A program made the position numbers and the translations under genes. A stretch of DNA of 64,000 nucleotides, from NCBI GenBank assembly GCA_009602725.1, contig WELB01000039.1, forward strand, positions 386,351 to 450,350, given 5' to 3'. Positions 13,401 through 24,723 of this stretch are shown here, one piece after another (positions within the stretch are counted from its first letter, which is position 1; each line of letters opens with the position of its first letter). The stretch comes from Spirogloea muscicola (taxonomy: Eukaryota > Streptophyta > Zygnematophyceae > Spirogloeales > Spirogloeaceae). The notes below the pieces were generated by a model that searched no databases, had not been told where the DNA came from, and worked only from the letters and a program-made list of their open reading frames with translations.

Positions 13401-16400
13401 CTCTTTTGACGATACCTGCAAAATGCATCTTGCACGAGCTGGTGTCAGCCTCTCGTAAATGCTTGCGCCAAGGTCCTGGTGGGCGGTAGCACAGATCCTC
13501 GCCCAGACTGGCTTGCGGTAGTAGAAGACCAACTGCCTGTGAGTTTCGCTCTCTGTGACATAAAAGTGGCTCCTGATCAGAGGGATCACCAGCAAGTTGA
13601 ACACCCAGAAAATCCAGTCCTGTAAAAGCTTCTGCCGCTGAATGCTGACACCTGCTGGTACCTTCTGCGGCTGTTCTTTCTTGGCCATCCGCGTCTTCAG
13701 TTGACTCCCCTGCCAGCTCTGTCTTCCATCGAGAACGTCAGTACTGCCAGAGTTAGCTGCCATCAGCTCTGGGCAAGTACACCTGCAGTCCGAGTTGGTC
13801 CCAACCGGCGACGGAAGCACCAAACGAGGATCATGCTCTTCCCATCTCTTGATACGGATGGTGTTGTTTATCATAGCAAGGCCACGATTTGGTTGGTCAC
13901 GCTCTTTACAAAGCCAGGCATAACCAGTGATTCTCAGCTTGTACAGAACCTGCTGCAGAGTGAGCTCTTCTTTCCTCCTCAGCCTCACAAATCGATGCAC
14001 TGTCTTTCGGAGCTGTTGCTGATTGGCCTGATTTCCCAGTAAAGTGCAAGGGATGATGCTCCGAAGGACAGACCAGACAAAGCTGGCAACCTCTGTGTGG
14101 CTGGAGTAGAGAGATACAAGCTCCTGATAATTCACATTTGGCCACTTTGACGAGGCCTTGGACAGTCCCTCAGCAGGCCTCTGATCTGCTACTTGGACAC
14201 TATTTCCCAGCATATCTGAGGCCTCCAGGGTGCTGCCTTGCTCTTGCTCTTTGCCCATGCTACTGTCATCCTCTTGAGTAGCATAACCAGCTTCCATGTC
14301 CTGCACAGAAACTGAGATAGCAAGCTTCAGGACATATTTTCCTGCACAAAGGAAGTGGCAGACTGCGAAAAGGGGACACCATGGCAGAGATTCTGACTGT
14401 TTGGCATGCAGGTGGTGAAAATAACAACAATTCCAGCAAGAGGCTTGCTCTGTTGAGAAGGGCTCACTGCTGCTGAAGGGACGGGCATCTGTGCTGCAGG
14501 TGTCAGGTGCGCAGTTGAGCTGTCGCGAGGTAGGGGGCAGTGCCTGTTGAGGAGACGGGCAAAGTTGCAAGACTTGGCCCTCTTCAATAACAAGCCAAGC
14601 TGACAGATTAACTCAGCAGCCTTCGTCATCCTCCTTCTGAGGACGTGCATGTGGGCACAGTAGCAGGTGAGTAAACTGCCACTTAACGTGCAATATCTTA
14701 TCTAATCATACAGTTGCAGCAAGAAGCAATCAACCCATGCAAACATTTGGGCATTTTCTGCGAGAGTGGCATGGTCTGCAATAGCCACATGTGAGCTGAT
14801 AGAGGCCGAGAAGCGAAGCAAACTCCCTACTTGCAACCTGGATGATCTTGCAACATGTGTCGCAAAGATTGACTCAAACAGCTGCTTAGCTCCCTTGTCA
14901 TTGGGACCACAGGTGTTGAGCACGTCTGTGATGGATTGTCAAGAATCTGCTGCCTCATGATGAGAGGATAGAAAGGCGACGGCCACAAGAAGCACTTCTA
15001 GTCTCACATGCTTCAGACAAGCTAGCTAGTGGGAGAGGACACATTGCAGCAAATGTCCAGCCTTCCTCTATCAGACAGCAGTTTACACGCATGGGACTGA
15101 AGGAGGACCAAGAAGGATGTGATCAGTTTACACTGGAGCTAAGTGTGTATGATAGCAGCAGGAGGGCGTCTAGTCAGGCGGCTAAGAACTTCGGACAAAA
15201 AGAGAGCGCATATTGGATACGGTCTGTAGGGAAACCGGCGTGCTTGGTGAAATTGCTGCAATAGAAAATTCGAGATCGTAAGATCATCCTTGCTGTCGGA
15301 CTAAGAGGATGTCTTAGACTTCTCTTGTCATCGGTCTGCTTAATGTCATCACACAGAGCTGCCATTGGCTGCCCAAAGGAGTTGCTGATGGGCTGCTGCA
15401 TGTCTGCCACGACGCAGTTCCTTGTGGTAGCTCTGAACGTGTCAGTCATCTCCCTCTTCACCTTGATAGCCCTGCTCCTTTGCCAGCTTGGAAGCCTTGA
15501 CCGTCTCCTGACCTTGGTCTTCTCAGTCTGTCGCCGAGTACCACTGCATTGATGCTCTACATCACTGGCTTCCACCTTAATAGGGTCACAAGCCTGTGAA
15601 AAGGCAGGCACCTGTCCAGGGTCCGTCTGGACTGCATCATCTGTAACAGTGGCCAGCTCCTGTCCACCTTGTAAAAGGCTGCCAGGTTCACAAAGTCTAG
15701 CATGCCCACATGCATTAGATGACTGTTGACACACCTGCACTTTCAGCTCTCTGATCATGTGCACCTCAATCAGATCACACTCAGCTTTCCTTTTGACGCC
15801 ATCCTGTGAGGAGTTTTGTGTCAAAGGCAGCCCATCATCTTCAGAAGAATCTGATACGCTAGTCATGCCACAATCTTGTGTGGGGCTTGTACGGCTGTGA
15901 TCAAGCAGCTCCGGCTGACTAAGAGGAGAATCGGGACTGGTCAATGACTTGGTCGGCTTGGAGGACCTGCCGATGGACCCTGAGTCATCAACATCTGTGC
16001 AGTCCTCCATATCCACTTTGGAGATGGAAATCAGCTCTGCATCCAAGCTGACCAACAAGGGTGGAGAACAGCCAGTTGGCAGATTCCTAGCTTGTTCTCT
16101 GTCCACCGCAAGGCCAAGTACCGCAGACCCCTTCTCCTCTACTGCAGAGGTGTCAATGGAGCTCCTGCTTGCCGATTGCTTGTTTTTATCTGTTTGATGC
16201 CGCCGAACCCTCCTCCGCCGCCTCCAGGCGCTGCTTGTAAGCAACTTAGTGGCTTCTCTGTTACCTCCTTGTTCTGCAGAATGGGTAGCTGGGGCAGACA
16301 ATTGTGTCCCTGGAGTTGACTGCTTGCTAAAAGCTCGGGCGAGTGCGTCAATCTGCTGCCCTGAGACTTGGAGAAAGCTTTCATCTTGTAGAGGAACAAA

Positions 16401-17546
16401 TATTGAGGCATGGTTCAGTAAGTAAAGCATCATCTTGTCCCCCACCTGCAGGCAAAAGGCAAGAGTAAGCACATACACTGACATGAATGTTTTGTAGGAT
16501 CCTTAAGCAGAGGTAGAGACAATTCCAGCTTGCCAGTGAGGGCAGGCTGTGGAAGTAGTACCCCATTGTCCCATGAGCAACAGAAACAACGCCAAGTTCA
16601 CAAGCAGTGCTGATCCTACTTCATGCATAGAGTGTCTGGCAGGTGGAAATTGTGAACTTAAAATGAAGAGGCACCTGAGTGTGCAGCAATCGCCATGGTG
16701 GTGACAGAAGCTTGTCCATTGCAAGATTCCTTGGCGTGCTCAGCACGTCCTCAGAATGTGACCTTTTTGTCAAGTCTCTGCTGGCCATGAAAGGAGGCTG
16801 CACCATGTGACGGCTGGCACTGTCACTTAAAGGCAACAAGGATGCCAGTTCAGATGGAAAGCCGGCAGTGAGTAGCCAAAGGCAGGTCACAGTGGTCAGG
16901 GAGGAGCCACAGATCAGCTACGCAAAGCTCACATCAACTTTGTCCAATGCTGGCACTCTCATCGCCTGACAAGCGGCGCGCTGGGCGCACCTGCTGGACC
17001 CCACTGCAGAGCACGTGGCGCGAGCCGCCGGGCGGGCCCGCCAGGAGCTGCTGGACCTGCATTTCCACGACTCGCCCAACAATCTGCAGGGCTGAAATAT
17101 GGTCAGTTACAGGGGCTCTCACTGTAAGCTAGTCCTTAGCGCGACGCTCTGAGACAGACAACCTCATCATAGTCGCTTGGATTGATCATTGACTCGGTTT
17201 GCATCTGGAGGCTCCAGCAATGCAGGTTGCGTCGCGCCTGGCGATGATCAGGAGACAGACGCGACAGACTCTGGCGCAGCATCGCGCGCGGTGCCGTCTG
17301 CACCTCGGCCAGCGTCCAGTCGGGCGCCGCGATGGGGCCGCCGGGCGCCGGCGGGGCGCCCGGCGCCAGCGCGGCGTAGCTGCTGCGCAGCATGTCCATG
17401 CAGCTGGCGCCGTCGCTGCCGGCGCCGATGGCAGGAGGCAGCTCCGCGGGGAGCAGCGAGAGCAGCAGGTCGTGCAGCGTGAGAAGGTTGGGGTAGAGGC
17501 GGGCCAGCGCCGCGGGCGGCCGCCGCGCGGCGCCGCCGCCGCCGCC
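10434..17546 (-). CDS. TERT: Telomerase reverse transcriptase, multi-exon, 5' end missing
   Basis: Catalytic protein subunit of telomerase. Read on the minus strand, TERT landmarks appear in order. N-terminal start of the TEN domain: LYPNLLTLHDLLLSLLP (near 17500); then QIVGRVVEMQVQQLL (17090), SWNCLYLCLR (16520) and GDKMMLYLLNHASIFVPL (16440). A long unconserved linker follows (16350-15300), then FYCSNFTKHAGFP (15260) and FARLLNRHCPLP (14560). Telomerase RNA-binding domain: KTVHRFVRLRRKEELTLQQV (13980) and motif T FYVTESETHRQLVFYYRK (13560). Reverse transcriptase motifs: 1/2 RLLPRINGVRPLANLS (13105); A with catalytic Asp VCDVAKAFDSV (12545); B' QQVGIPQGSILSPFLCSLFY (11930); C LLRLIDDSLFVS (11615); E FIPWSGLLINCASLEVQ (11425). 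C-terminal extension: LRPKCHPLFYDPAINS (11100) and NPNFFFNAI (10960), ending FKDILY at a stop at 10434. All three catalytic Asp residues are present. The 5' end stops at the N run 17547-17553, probably only a few residues short of the Met. It is transcribed away from CMC4. Confidence 0.95.
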
Positions 17547-17553
17547 NNNNNNN
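17547..17553. other. Assembly gap (7 N)
   Basis: Run of N inside a GCC repeat. On its left is TERT exon 1 (minus strand); on its right is retroelement coding sequence on the plus strand. The true TERT start codon is likely hidden here or misjoined. Confidence 0.95.
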
Positions 17554-17643
17554 TCGCTGGCGCAAGTGTATCGCATGCGCTTGGCCGTCTCGCTGCAGAG
17601 GTCCATGACCCGTGCGCTGCACCTTCGTGCCGGGAGAGCCCTT
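17554..17643 (+). mobile_element. LINE-like retroelement fragment, end of ORF
   Basis: On the plus strand this encodes MRLAVSLQRSMTRALHLRAG and then RAL. It matches, in spacing and residues, the C-terminal block seen in the other copies in this window (RRRVSACLQRAQANALHQKA, then GRAL). The copy stops abruptly after RAL. A 46-50 bp stretch is nearly identical to the opposite-strand copy at about 18146-18197. It lies against the TERT gap. Confidence 0.5.
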
Positions 17644-17849
17644 AGGAGCAGACTTTGTTCATTTGTTCCCTCTGGGCTGGCGAAATTGCAGCCATCGCCC
17701 TTCCCTGAACCGTGAACTGGCAGATTCTTTCTCTTCGCAGAGCGGCTGCAAATGAAAAGGAGAACTCTTCCAGTAGAGGGCGACCGCATATGATTGGCCA
17801 GCCCAGACTGAACAAAGAGGCTACCAGCCGAGGGCAGGGGGCCTCTAGT

Positions 17850-18200
17850 TCTTCTTTGTTCATTCTTTTTCGGGCTGGCTTGTCCAGCCCCTCTACTCTA
17901 CCTCAATGGGCGAGCCCTTCTCTGCATGGACTGTAGTGTAGTTCTTTTCCGGCTCCTCTTTCTTTGGCTTGGGATTATTGAACGAGAAGGGGGCCAGAGG
18001 AAGCCAGAGGAAGCGCTAAGAAACCAAAGCACACAAAGAAAGAAAGCAGCTGCAAATTACTCAGTAACCCCTGCTAAGCAGCCGCAAATCAGAGAGGCTA
18101 GGGTCCTGGAAGTGGGTCCCCTGGACAGAGCCAGAGGCAGCAGCGAGGGCTCTCCCGGCACGAAGGTGCAGCGCACGGGCCATGGACCTCTGCGGACCCC
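17850..18200 (-). mobile_element. LINE-like 3' end, ORF tail plus 3' region
   Basis: Minus strand, from 18200 downward: ORF tail RALHLRAGRALAAASG, then SLSDLRLLSRGY and a stop (near 18062). It continues through a 3' region (18060-17980) rich in CTTTCTTT to a GGGCTGG hairpin repeat at 17860-17930. Nearly the same 3' region recurs on the minus strand at 44640-44850 and on the plus strand at 26455-26660, so the three are one subfamily. Only the 3' end is present in each. Confidence 0.5.
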
Positions 18201-19051
18201 AGCCGTTTGAGCAGCGCTTCAAAACAGCCATTGGCTTCACTCTGTGGAGCCCCGTTCGCTGTTCATCTACACTGTTCAATCACTAGCCTCTACTGGAAGA
18301 GTCTTCCCTTCTTTCTCTCTCTGTCTGACTGTTTCCGAGAGAAAGCGCGGCCAGATTGACTGGTGGCTGTGAGAGGCCAGCCCAAAGGAATGGACAAGGT
18401 CTTCTGAAAGGGTGGCCGGTTCAAGCCACAAGCCTACACGTCGTAAACGAGGCAAAAGCTAGTGCACAAATGGGAGGGGCATGAGGAGAGGTGAGGTGAC
18501 GCGGTAGTCGCCGCCACTTGGCTCACTTGGCCTGTGCCGCCGCCGCAGTCGCTCCGCCGAGCACAGCTCCGGAGGAGCAGCTGCGCCAGCAGCCTTCGTG
18601 CCTCCGCCTGCTGGCGCGCGCCAAAGCCAGCTCCCTCCTCGCCGCCGCCGCCGCTGCTACTGCCGCTGCCGCCGTCACCGCGTCGCCGGGGAGCGCGCTC
18701 CGCTCCAGTCCCAGCGGCACCCGCTGTCCTCCAGCGAGCCGGATCCCAGCTGCCAGCCCCCTGGTCGCCAGCCCGCACAGGACAATCTGCGACACAAGCC
18801 GAGCCCGGCGCGAGCCCCGGCTCCCGCTTTGTGAGCCCCCGCACTGTTGATAAGCCCTATCATGGCCTTTCCGCTTTCGGCCGTGCTTGCTTCTCCTCGT
18901 TGGGCTGTGTCCCTGGCTGGCTGGAAAGGGCAGGAGCTTCGTTGCGTTGTTGGGCTCTACAGAGCTCGTCGTCACATCGCCGCTTTTGGGTGCCATCCTC
19001 CAGTTCGACTGCTGCGGCCCGCGCTCGCTGCGGCGCCCTCAACTACTGCGG
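18201..19051. other. GC-rich stretch upstream of CMC4, no gene called
   Basis: Contains a further GGCTGTGAGAGGCCAGCCC repeat (about 18365-18400) and, at 18510-18850, Ala/Pro/Ser-rich open frames on both strands. The composition alone can explain these frames; no family is recognisable. It could hold the CMC4 promoter and 5' UTR. Confidence 0.45.
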
Positions 19052-19430
19052 ATGTTGTGGGGCAAGAAACCACCGCCCGAAGAGCCGTGCCATCCGGAGG
19101 CCTGCGCAATCCAGCGCTGCATAGCCAAGGAGGACTTCCAGGTCTCCAAGTATGTAGCCGCGCCTCGCCCTCACATGCGCAATTGCCATCTGACATAGGC
19201 TGCATCAGAGCACTGCTTGGTCCAGCGAGGTCTTGCAGGCTATGATCAGCAGACGCCTTTACTGTAACTGCCCAGCGATGCTTAGCTGCGGCCGTCAAAG
19301 CCTGCTGCACCATGTTGATGTTGCCAGGTGCTTGGCATACGTCAAGAAGCTGCAGGCATGCTGCGACAGCTGCAAGGGCGAGTCCAAGCACTGCTCCCAA
19401 CTCTCCAACCTCCTCAGCATGGTCAAGTGA
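19052..19430 (+). CDS. CMC4: CMC4-like twin-cysteine mitochondrial protein
   Basis: Small intermembrane-space protein of the CHCH/twin-CX9C class, imported by the Mia40 disulfide relay in known systems. Two exons, 19052-19149 and 19328-19430, join in frame (…VSK-CLAYVKK…) to give 66 residues; human CMC4 has 68. Cys pattern: EPCHPEACAIQRCIAKEDF, then SKCLAYVKKLQACCDSCKGE, then KHCSQLSNLL. This follows the CMC4 arrangement (C-x4-C-x4-C ... KC ... CC ... C) rather than the simpler COX17 pattern. The intron has a GTATGT donor and TTGCCAG acceptor. The start is the ATG 11 codons before the first Cys, with no stop-free alternative needed. Confidence 0.85.
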
Positions 19431-19859
19431 CAGCTCTCAATTGCACACAATGTGGTGCCAAGCATGTGTCGGATTACTGCGGGGTAGCATAATATACAAA
19501 GAGACATTGCGCCAAATTTTCCTGGAGCACATAGGGGTACACAAAATTGATTGCACTAGGTGCAGGAAAAATTGCGAAACATTTCACTGCTGCATGCTGT
19601 GAGGCCTCAGAGTCAAGCAGCAAAATACAGAGCGGCAGAGCCAAAAGTGGCCTAAAACGGTGCACGATCTGTGCCAGGCCTGTAGATTGCTTGCGGTTGA
19701 GATATGTACATAGGAGCACATGTCAAATCTTCCTCTACCACAGGACTCTGCCTTCTGCCAGCATTGGCAACTGCTACAGGCAACTCTTACGTGCTTGCAG
19801 ATTACAATGCACAGGCAGACTTTGTCACTTCATTTGCGTGTCTCATTTAACATCTCGTC

Positions 19860-22161
19860 TTAGGTTGACACAGTGGTGCCAAGAGCATCCATGATGAGGG
19901 CCAGAAATTCTGGGTGAGCTGGCCATGCTGCACCAGTAATCAGATTACCATCCTTGAAGCACTTGGTAATGGGTTCTGGCTCAAGCCACTCTGCTCCAGC
20001 TAGGACAATCGCGGGCTTGACTGCAGGGTAGGCAGTCAACCGTTTCCCCTGCAATGTTTGCCATTGTGGTGCCCTCAGATTAGCAGTTCATGTCTCGAGC
20101 AGCGCAGACTTTTGCGGTGATTACACCTCTGCATTTCATTTGTAAAGGGAGCCCATCTTCAGTCATGGTGCTCTGCTGCTTACAATAGAATGCTCACCTG
20201 AAGGACTCCAGCTGCTGACAAAATAAGTGGTCCATGGCAGATGGATGCTATTACTTTCTTCTCTTTGTCAAAATGCCGAACAAGGTCTAGAACCTTGTCA
20301 TTGATAGATAGGTACTCTGGAGCTCGGCCACCTGGAATTAGCAGCACATCATAGTCTTCAACCTTCACGTCATCAAAATTGAAGTTGAGTTGAAATCTGT
20401 GCCCAGGCTTCTCTGAGTAAGTTTGGGCTCCCTCAAAGTCATGGATGGCAGTCATGCAAAAGTCGTCTTTGCTTTTTCCAGGACAGACGGTATCCACGCG
20501 GTAGTCCAAGCTTTGCATTGCCTGATAAGGCACCATCACCTCGTAGTCTTCTACATAGTCCTGTCAATGCAGAGATACAGTGATCAAGCACAGCATATAC
20601 ACTTCGACAGCACTTGATCAGGCAGAACAGGGCAAGTGGATATAATAAGACATGAACTATGAGCTCAAAGTAGTACATAGGGAGGAACTTGATTGTGCAT
20701 AGTCACTCTGGCAAGATATTCACCCCAGCTAATAGGAGCACCCTCTTGTCGCTTCCTTGCACTCTTGCCCCCATAGCCATCAAGAGCAACCCAATAAATT
20801 CAGGATGCCCCAGCCAGCCCGCGCCTGTGACAAGGCATTCGTCCATGAAGCAGGCAGATATAGGGTCGGGCTCTTCCCAAACTGCTCCTGCAGCAACCAG
20901 AGCTGGCTTGCAAGCAGGATATGCTGTACACTTCTTGCCCTGCACAATCACCACACCATCAATATCAGCTGCATAATAGGGTACGAACAAGTGGTAATCA
21001 AGTCTCTGTCCTGTGAAGTCAAGTCAAGTCAAGTCATGATCAAGTCACTCAAAGCACTGAGTAATGTAAGAATTACAAGTATACTGTAAGCAGGTCGTCA
21101 AATTGAGTAGGCAGTCACATTGCTAGCCACCTTCTGTCAGTTGCAGCAGCCCTCGTCAACAAAAGGTACCACTAACCTTGAGCACACCAGCTGCAGCAAG
21201 TATGAGCGGCCCATGACAGATCGCAGCTATTGGCTTCAGAGCTGCACTGAAGCCCTGGACCAACTTGATCACAGACTCATCAACCGAGAGATACTCTGGA
21301 GCACGGCCTCCAGGAATCACAAGTGCATCGTATTCGTCCCATGAAACCTCGCTGAAAGTTGCATTGAGCACAAAATTGTGGCCTGGCTTCTCGCTGTAAG
21401 TCTGCTTGTGGAAGGCATCAAACCAGGGGCAGAGGACAGACTTCAGCAGATACACCTAGCTAAGCACAGCAACTGTGCAGCTTGCTCCAGCTTGTTGTCA
21501 TACATGCATCACAGGGTTGTCAAGTTGCTGGCAGTCCATTCAAACAATGGGAAAACGACCACCACATGCTAGCTTCCTTGCATGACTATTTTTGTCATTC
21601 TTAACAAAATATAACAAAATTCAAAGCAGGAATGAAATCCCAGAGATTATGTGTTTCTGACAAAAGCAATTTGCATCATACTGACAGAAGAACGTAGAAG
21701 TCAATTAGCAGGCTTGTTTTTGCAGGTTTTCATGAAGAGGACCAACAAGCCCACATACTTGATCACCTTCGAAATCGTGGACGGCTGTGCGGCAGATGTC
21801 GCCCTCCTTCTTACCCGGGCACACCGCGTCCGTGCTGAAGCCAAGAGCCTGGAGCGTCTGAAACGGTACCATTACCTGCGAGCCGTGCGAGCAATGCCAT
21901 TGTGGTGAGCTGCCTCAGAGTTGCAGAGCTGCAGACATGGCAGGCCATGGCGACAGCGTGTGTGGCGGGCACATGAGCGTCGCCTGCCAATTAGCGGTGC
22001 GACGAAGCACGCAGCACAGGGGGCCTTGACCCTGGAGCTCTCCTTGCGCTGGCGCCTGCCGTTGGCCACTCCCACAGCATGGCGGTGAAGACCCGGAGAT
22101 GCTCACCTCGTAGTCCTCGGCGTAGTCGCCAACCAGGAACAGGATGCGCCTGCCTGGCACC
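19860..22161 (-). CDS. Tandem-domain DJ-1/PfpI protein (plant DJ1D type)
   Basis: Two DJ-1/PfpI domains in one polypeptide of roughly 385 residues, as in plant DJ1D proteins, which have glyoxalase III-type or protein-repair activity. Domain 1: [19 protein letters not shown] (22161-22105), [20 protein letters not shown] (about 21875), [18 protein letters not shown] (21400), [11 protein letters not shown] (21315), [13 protein letters not shown] with the nucleophile Cys (21220), then [17 protein letters not shown] (20935). Domain 2 follows without a new Met: DKRVLLLAG (20745), [13 protein letters not shown] (20560), [11 protein letters not shown] (20335), [13 protein letters not shown] (20225), [13 protein letters not shown] (20045), and ends LGTTVST at a TAA at 19860-19862. 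The two halves are about equally complete and both keep the Glu of EDYE and the Cys of ICHGP. One intron holds a short AAGTC microsatellite (21016-21037). Convergent with CMC4. Confidence 0.92.
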
Positions 22162-22312
22162 ATGGCGGCGGCGGCTGTGGCGGCGGCGGCGGCGTGGGTG
22201 GCGTGCCAGCGCGTGGCGCATGCAGAGAGGGTGCGGAGTGAGCAGAAGTTAGTACCAACATGAAGACATGGGGCTACATGAAACGAAGCCCTATGCTAAG
22301 GTCAGGCCCCTT

Positions 22313-22410
22313 CGTAGCTCCTAAGCGCGCTTTTGGCCCCTTCGAACCTTCATTCTTTTTCGGGCTGGCTTTTCACAGCCCTTGCCCCCATTGGGAGTGC
22401 CACTTCTTCT
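22313..22410 (+). repeat. Dispersed GGGCTGG hairpin repeat
   Basis: Reads GGCCCCTTCGAACCTTCATT, then GGGCTGGCTTTTCACAGCCC, then CCCCCATTGGGAGTG. The core can fold as GGGCTG/CAGCCC. About two dozen related copies occur in the window in both orientations. Confidence 0.7.
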
Positions 22411-22544
22411 TATGCTAAGGTGGCTAAGGCCACAGTTGATCATCAGTAACCACGAGTGAGCACATACAAGTTCGACAAGCTAATTTGGAAGAAGTGGCAC
22501 TCCCAATGAAGAAAATGCGTGTATGTTAAGAGATGGGGAGGCCA

Positions 22545-22877
22545 TGTGTGGCCAAGTACAAAGGCAAGCACATTGGACAAATGTACGTCACCTGCTGCTA
22601 AGCTGACCCGCTCAGTAACCACGAGTCAGCACATAGAGGTCGCTAGCTGACGCTCGAATACCGGACGGCAATTGACTAGCTCTTGTGCCAGCAGCTAAGG
22701 CTCGACCAGCTTTCTGATGCAGAGCATACGCCTGAGCTCGTTGCAGACAGGTTGACACTCGACGTCGCAGAAATGACAGATAGGCTGCCGGCATACCCAT
22801 CTGGGCTGGGAGCATATCCTCGCGTCGTGCATATCCCAGACTCGCTATGTTCTCGAGTAGGGTATGGAAGCGAGGAC
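22545..22877 (-). mobile_element. LINE-like 3' end copy A
   Basis: Minus strand: FHTLLENIASLGYARR, GMPAAYLSFLRRRV, LQRAQAYALHQKAGRALAAG, ASDLYVLTRGY and a stop inside the hairpin CTGACTCG...CGGGTCAG (22603-22629), then a 3' tail shared with the 30.5 and 31.7 kb copies. Truncated upstream, where a GGGCTGG repeat follows. I infer a non-LTR element because an RLE-like C-terminal block of this form (aromatic Y, FG.LG, Leu-rich, R-rich helix) is common at the end of such ORFs. Confidence 0.5.
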
Positions 22878-23420
22878 AGCCCTTGCCCCCAATGGGGGCA
22901 AGGGTTGTGAAAAGCCAGCCCAAAAAGAATTGACAAAGGTTCGAAGGGGCCTCTTGGGAAAAAAAAGGGACGTGTATTTGAAAGAAACGAAGGCCAAATG
23001 GCCGGAGCTCCGGCAAGGAAGCAGGTGGCCTGACTTAGAGCGCGCCCAGCACGCTGATGAATAGCTAGAGCCCAGCTTCGCCTAGCCCCCTTCTTGTACT
23101 TCGTTCATTCTGTTTTTTGGGCTGGCTGTTCCAGCCCATATCCTCAATGGGCGAGCCCTTTCTCTCCAGAGAGAAAGAGGCACGTCGTGCGCATGAAATG
23201 TGAGGGAGGCCAAGCGGAGCCATCACACTGCACAGGCGAAAGAATCTGGAAAGTTGGGGCTACACGGAGCGAAGCCCTTGACTGAGAGGAAACAGCGCTT
23301 CCAAATTGACTGATGGCTGTGAGAGGCCAGCCCAAAACGATGGACAAGGTTAAAGAGGGGGCTACACAGGAGCGAACGCACAACTGAATGGAATTGGCTC
23401 TTCAAAAATGATGCGGCTGC
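22860..23420. repeat. Cluster of GGGCTGG hairpin repeats
   Basis: Three copies: 22864-22955 (minus), 23100-23175 (plus) and 23290-23345 (minus). Between them is a fragment of the LINE tail (about 22965-23003, ending GAAGGCCAAATGGCC) and a GCGCATGAAATGTGAGGGAG block related to the 43.1 kb palindrome. Confidence 0.6.
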
Positions 23421-24723
23421 TCACAGTATAGCAGCGGCTCCCACTGGGCCGCCTTGCTAGTGAGACATACAAGAGGTCTGCGGTGCAAGCGGGTAATGGC
23501 TCCGCCCAATTGCCAGAGATCATGGTCACGTATCACTATGATGTCCGCTGCCCGACTCTAGCTGTGTTTTGTTGCTGGTCCTACATTGTACTTTTATGTG
23601 AGGTGAAGAGATGGATGATGGAAGAAAGAATGGCGACTCAATAAGAAATGGCATTCCACCATCTTGCTAGCGGAAGAAAGTCATTACCATACGCCGGCTG
23701 ACAGGTGGCAGCACGACTATATCCTCACGCCAAACAATCACAATCACGTCACCTGTACTGACAGTGACCTTCAATTTGCAGTCAGATTATTCACGTACAA
23801 CGTCAAAGAGCTCCTCTGCTGGCACTGTTATGCCACAACATGCGGAGAGGTACATTGTGGGCAGGCCACTGCCCTCGTTGGAGATCATTGCCCCTTACTT
23901 CTTCCTGCTGGAGGACCTTACCTTCACATGTTCATGATTGACACGGTAATGATTGTTCATGATTGACCACAAGAATGTTGAATGTAGCAGTATGATGAAG
24001 CAGCGAGTTTCGCTGTGGAACCATCCAGTCAAACGTGTTAGTGTGGTAATCCAGCAAATGGGCTGCGAACCACCAGACTCAGCCTAGTGGGCCGCTGGAG
24101 CGCCCAGTAAGAAGGGGTGCCCGGCACTTTGGGCTGATTCTGAATTCGAGGTGACTGCACTGCTGCTCCTGGGGTAGGAGACGAAGCAGATCTCAATGTC
24201 CAATCTCAAAGGATGATTAGCAAGCTTGATGCAGAAAAAAACGTTCCGCTTCTTGGCAACACACTAGGAGCTGCGAGCTGGCAACCCAGAAGCACAACGG
24301 AGTTCTGGCAGCAGAATTTGAACCAGTCTTTGCACAAGAGGCTGTGAATGTGTGGTGGTATCATTAGTTGTCTCTGGCCAAGATTTATCATCAAGTGCTG
24401 CAGCTACACTTCTGCTTCAAGCAGCAATGCATAATCACAACAATCAAGCCACCAGCCTCCAAGCCCCCCCACCCTCCCTCCCCCCCTTTCCCTCTCTCAG
24501 ATTGAACTAGAAGTCATGATCGACAAGTTGCAAGATGCAGCACAGTTACTGAGAGCGTGATGGCTTCACTGAAATCCTGGAAAAAGGTTCAGTGGAGCCC
24601 TCCCGCACTCTGACCAGTCTTGACGATGGCCAACAGATGCTTGTGCAATAAAATTAGCTTCAAATTGAAAGGCTGTCCAATAACACGAATAATTGGCAGG
24701 CCTCACAAGGCGAACGCCACCAT
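23421..24723. other. Intergenic region downstream of rbcS, no gene called
   Basis: No ORF with a recognisable motif. A pyrimidine-rich tract lies at about 24463-24498. The part nearest 24723 should be the rbcS 3' UTR. Confidence 0.4.

Noticed and set aside
17554-17606. ATG at 17606 on the minus strand as the TERT start
   Set aside because: The bases right of the N gap read as retroelement ORF on the plus strand and recur at 18.19 kb, so the in-frame minus-strand extension is accidental.
17594-18197. Inverted repeat as the ends of a DNA transposon
   Set aside because: The matching arms are pieces of the same LINE-like coding sequence in opposite orientation, not terminal inverted repeats; no target duplication was seen.
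18510-18850. Ala-rich gene on either strand
   Set aside because: Both strands stay open because of composition and no family or splice support was found.
22313-22410. GGGCTGG hairpins as bacterial-type terminators
   Set aside because: The genome is eukaryotic and the hairpins are dispersed repeats in both orientations.
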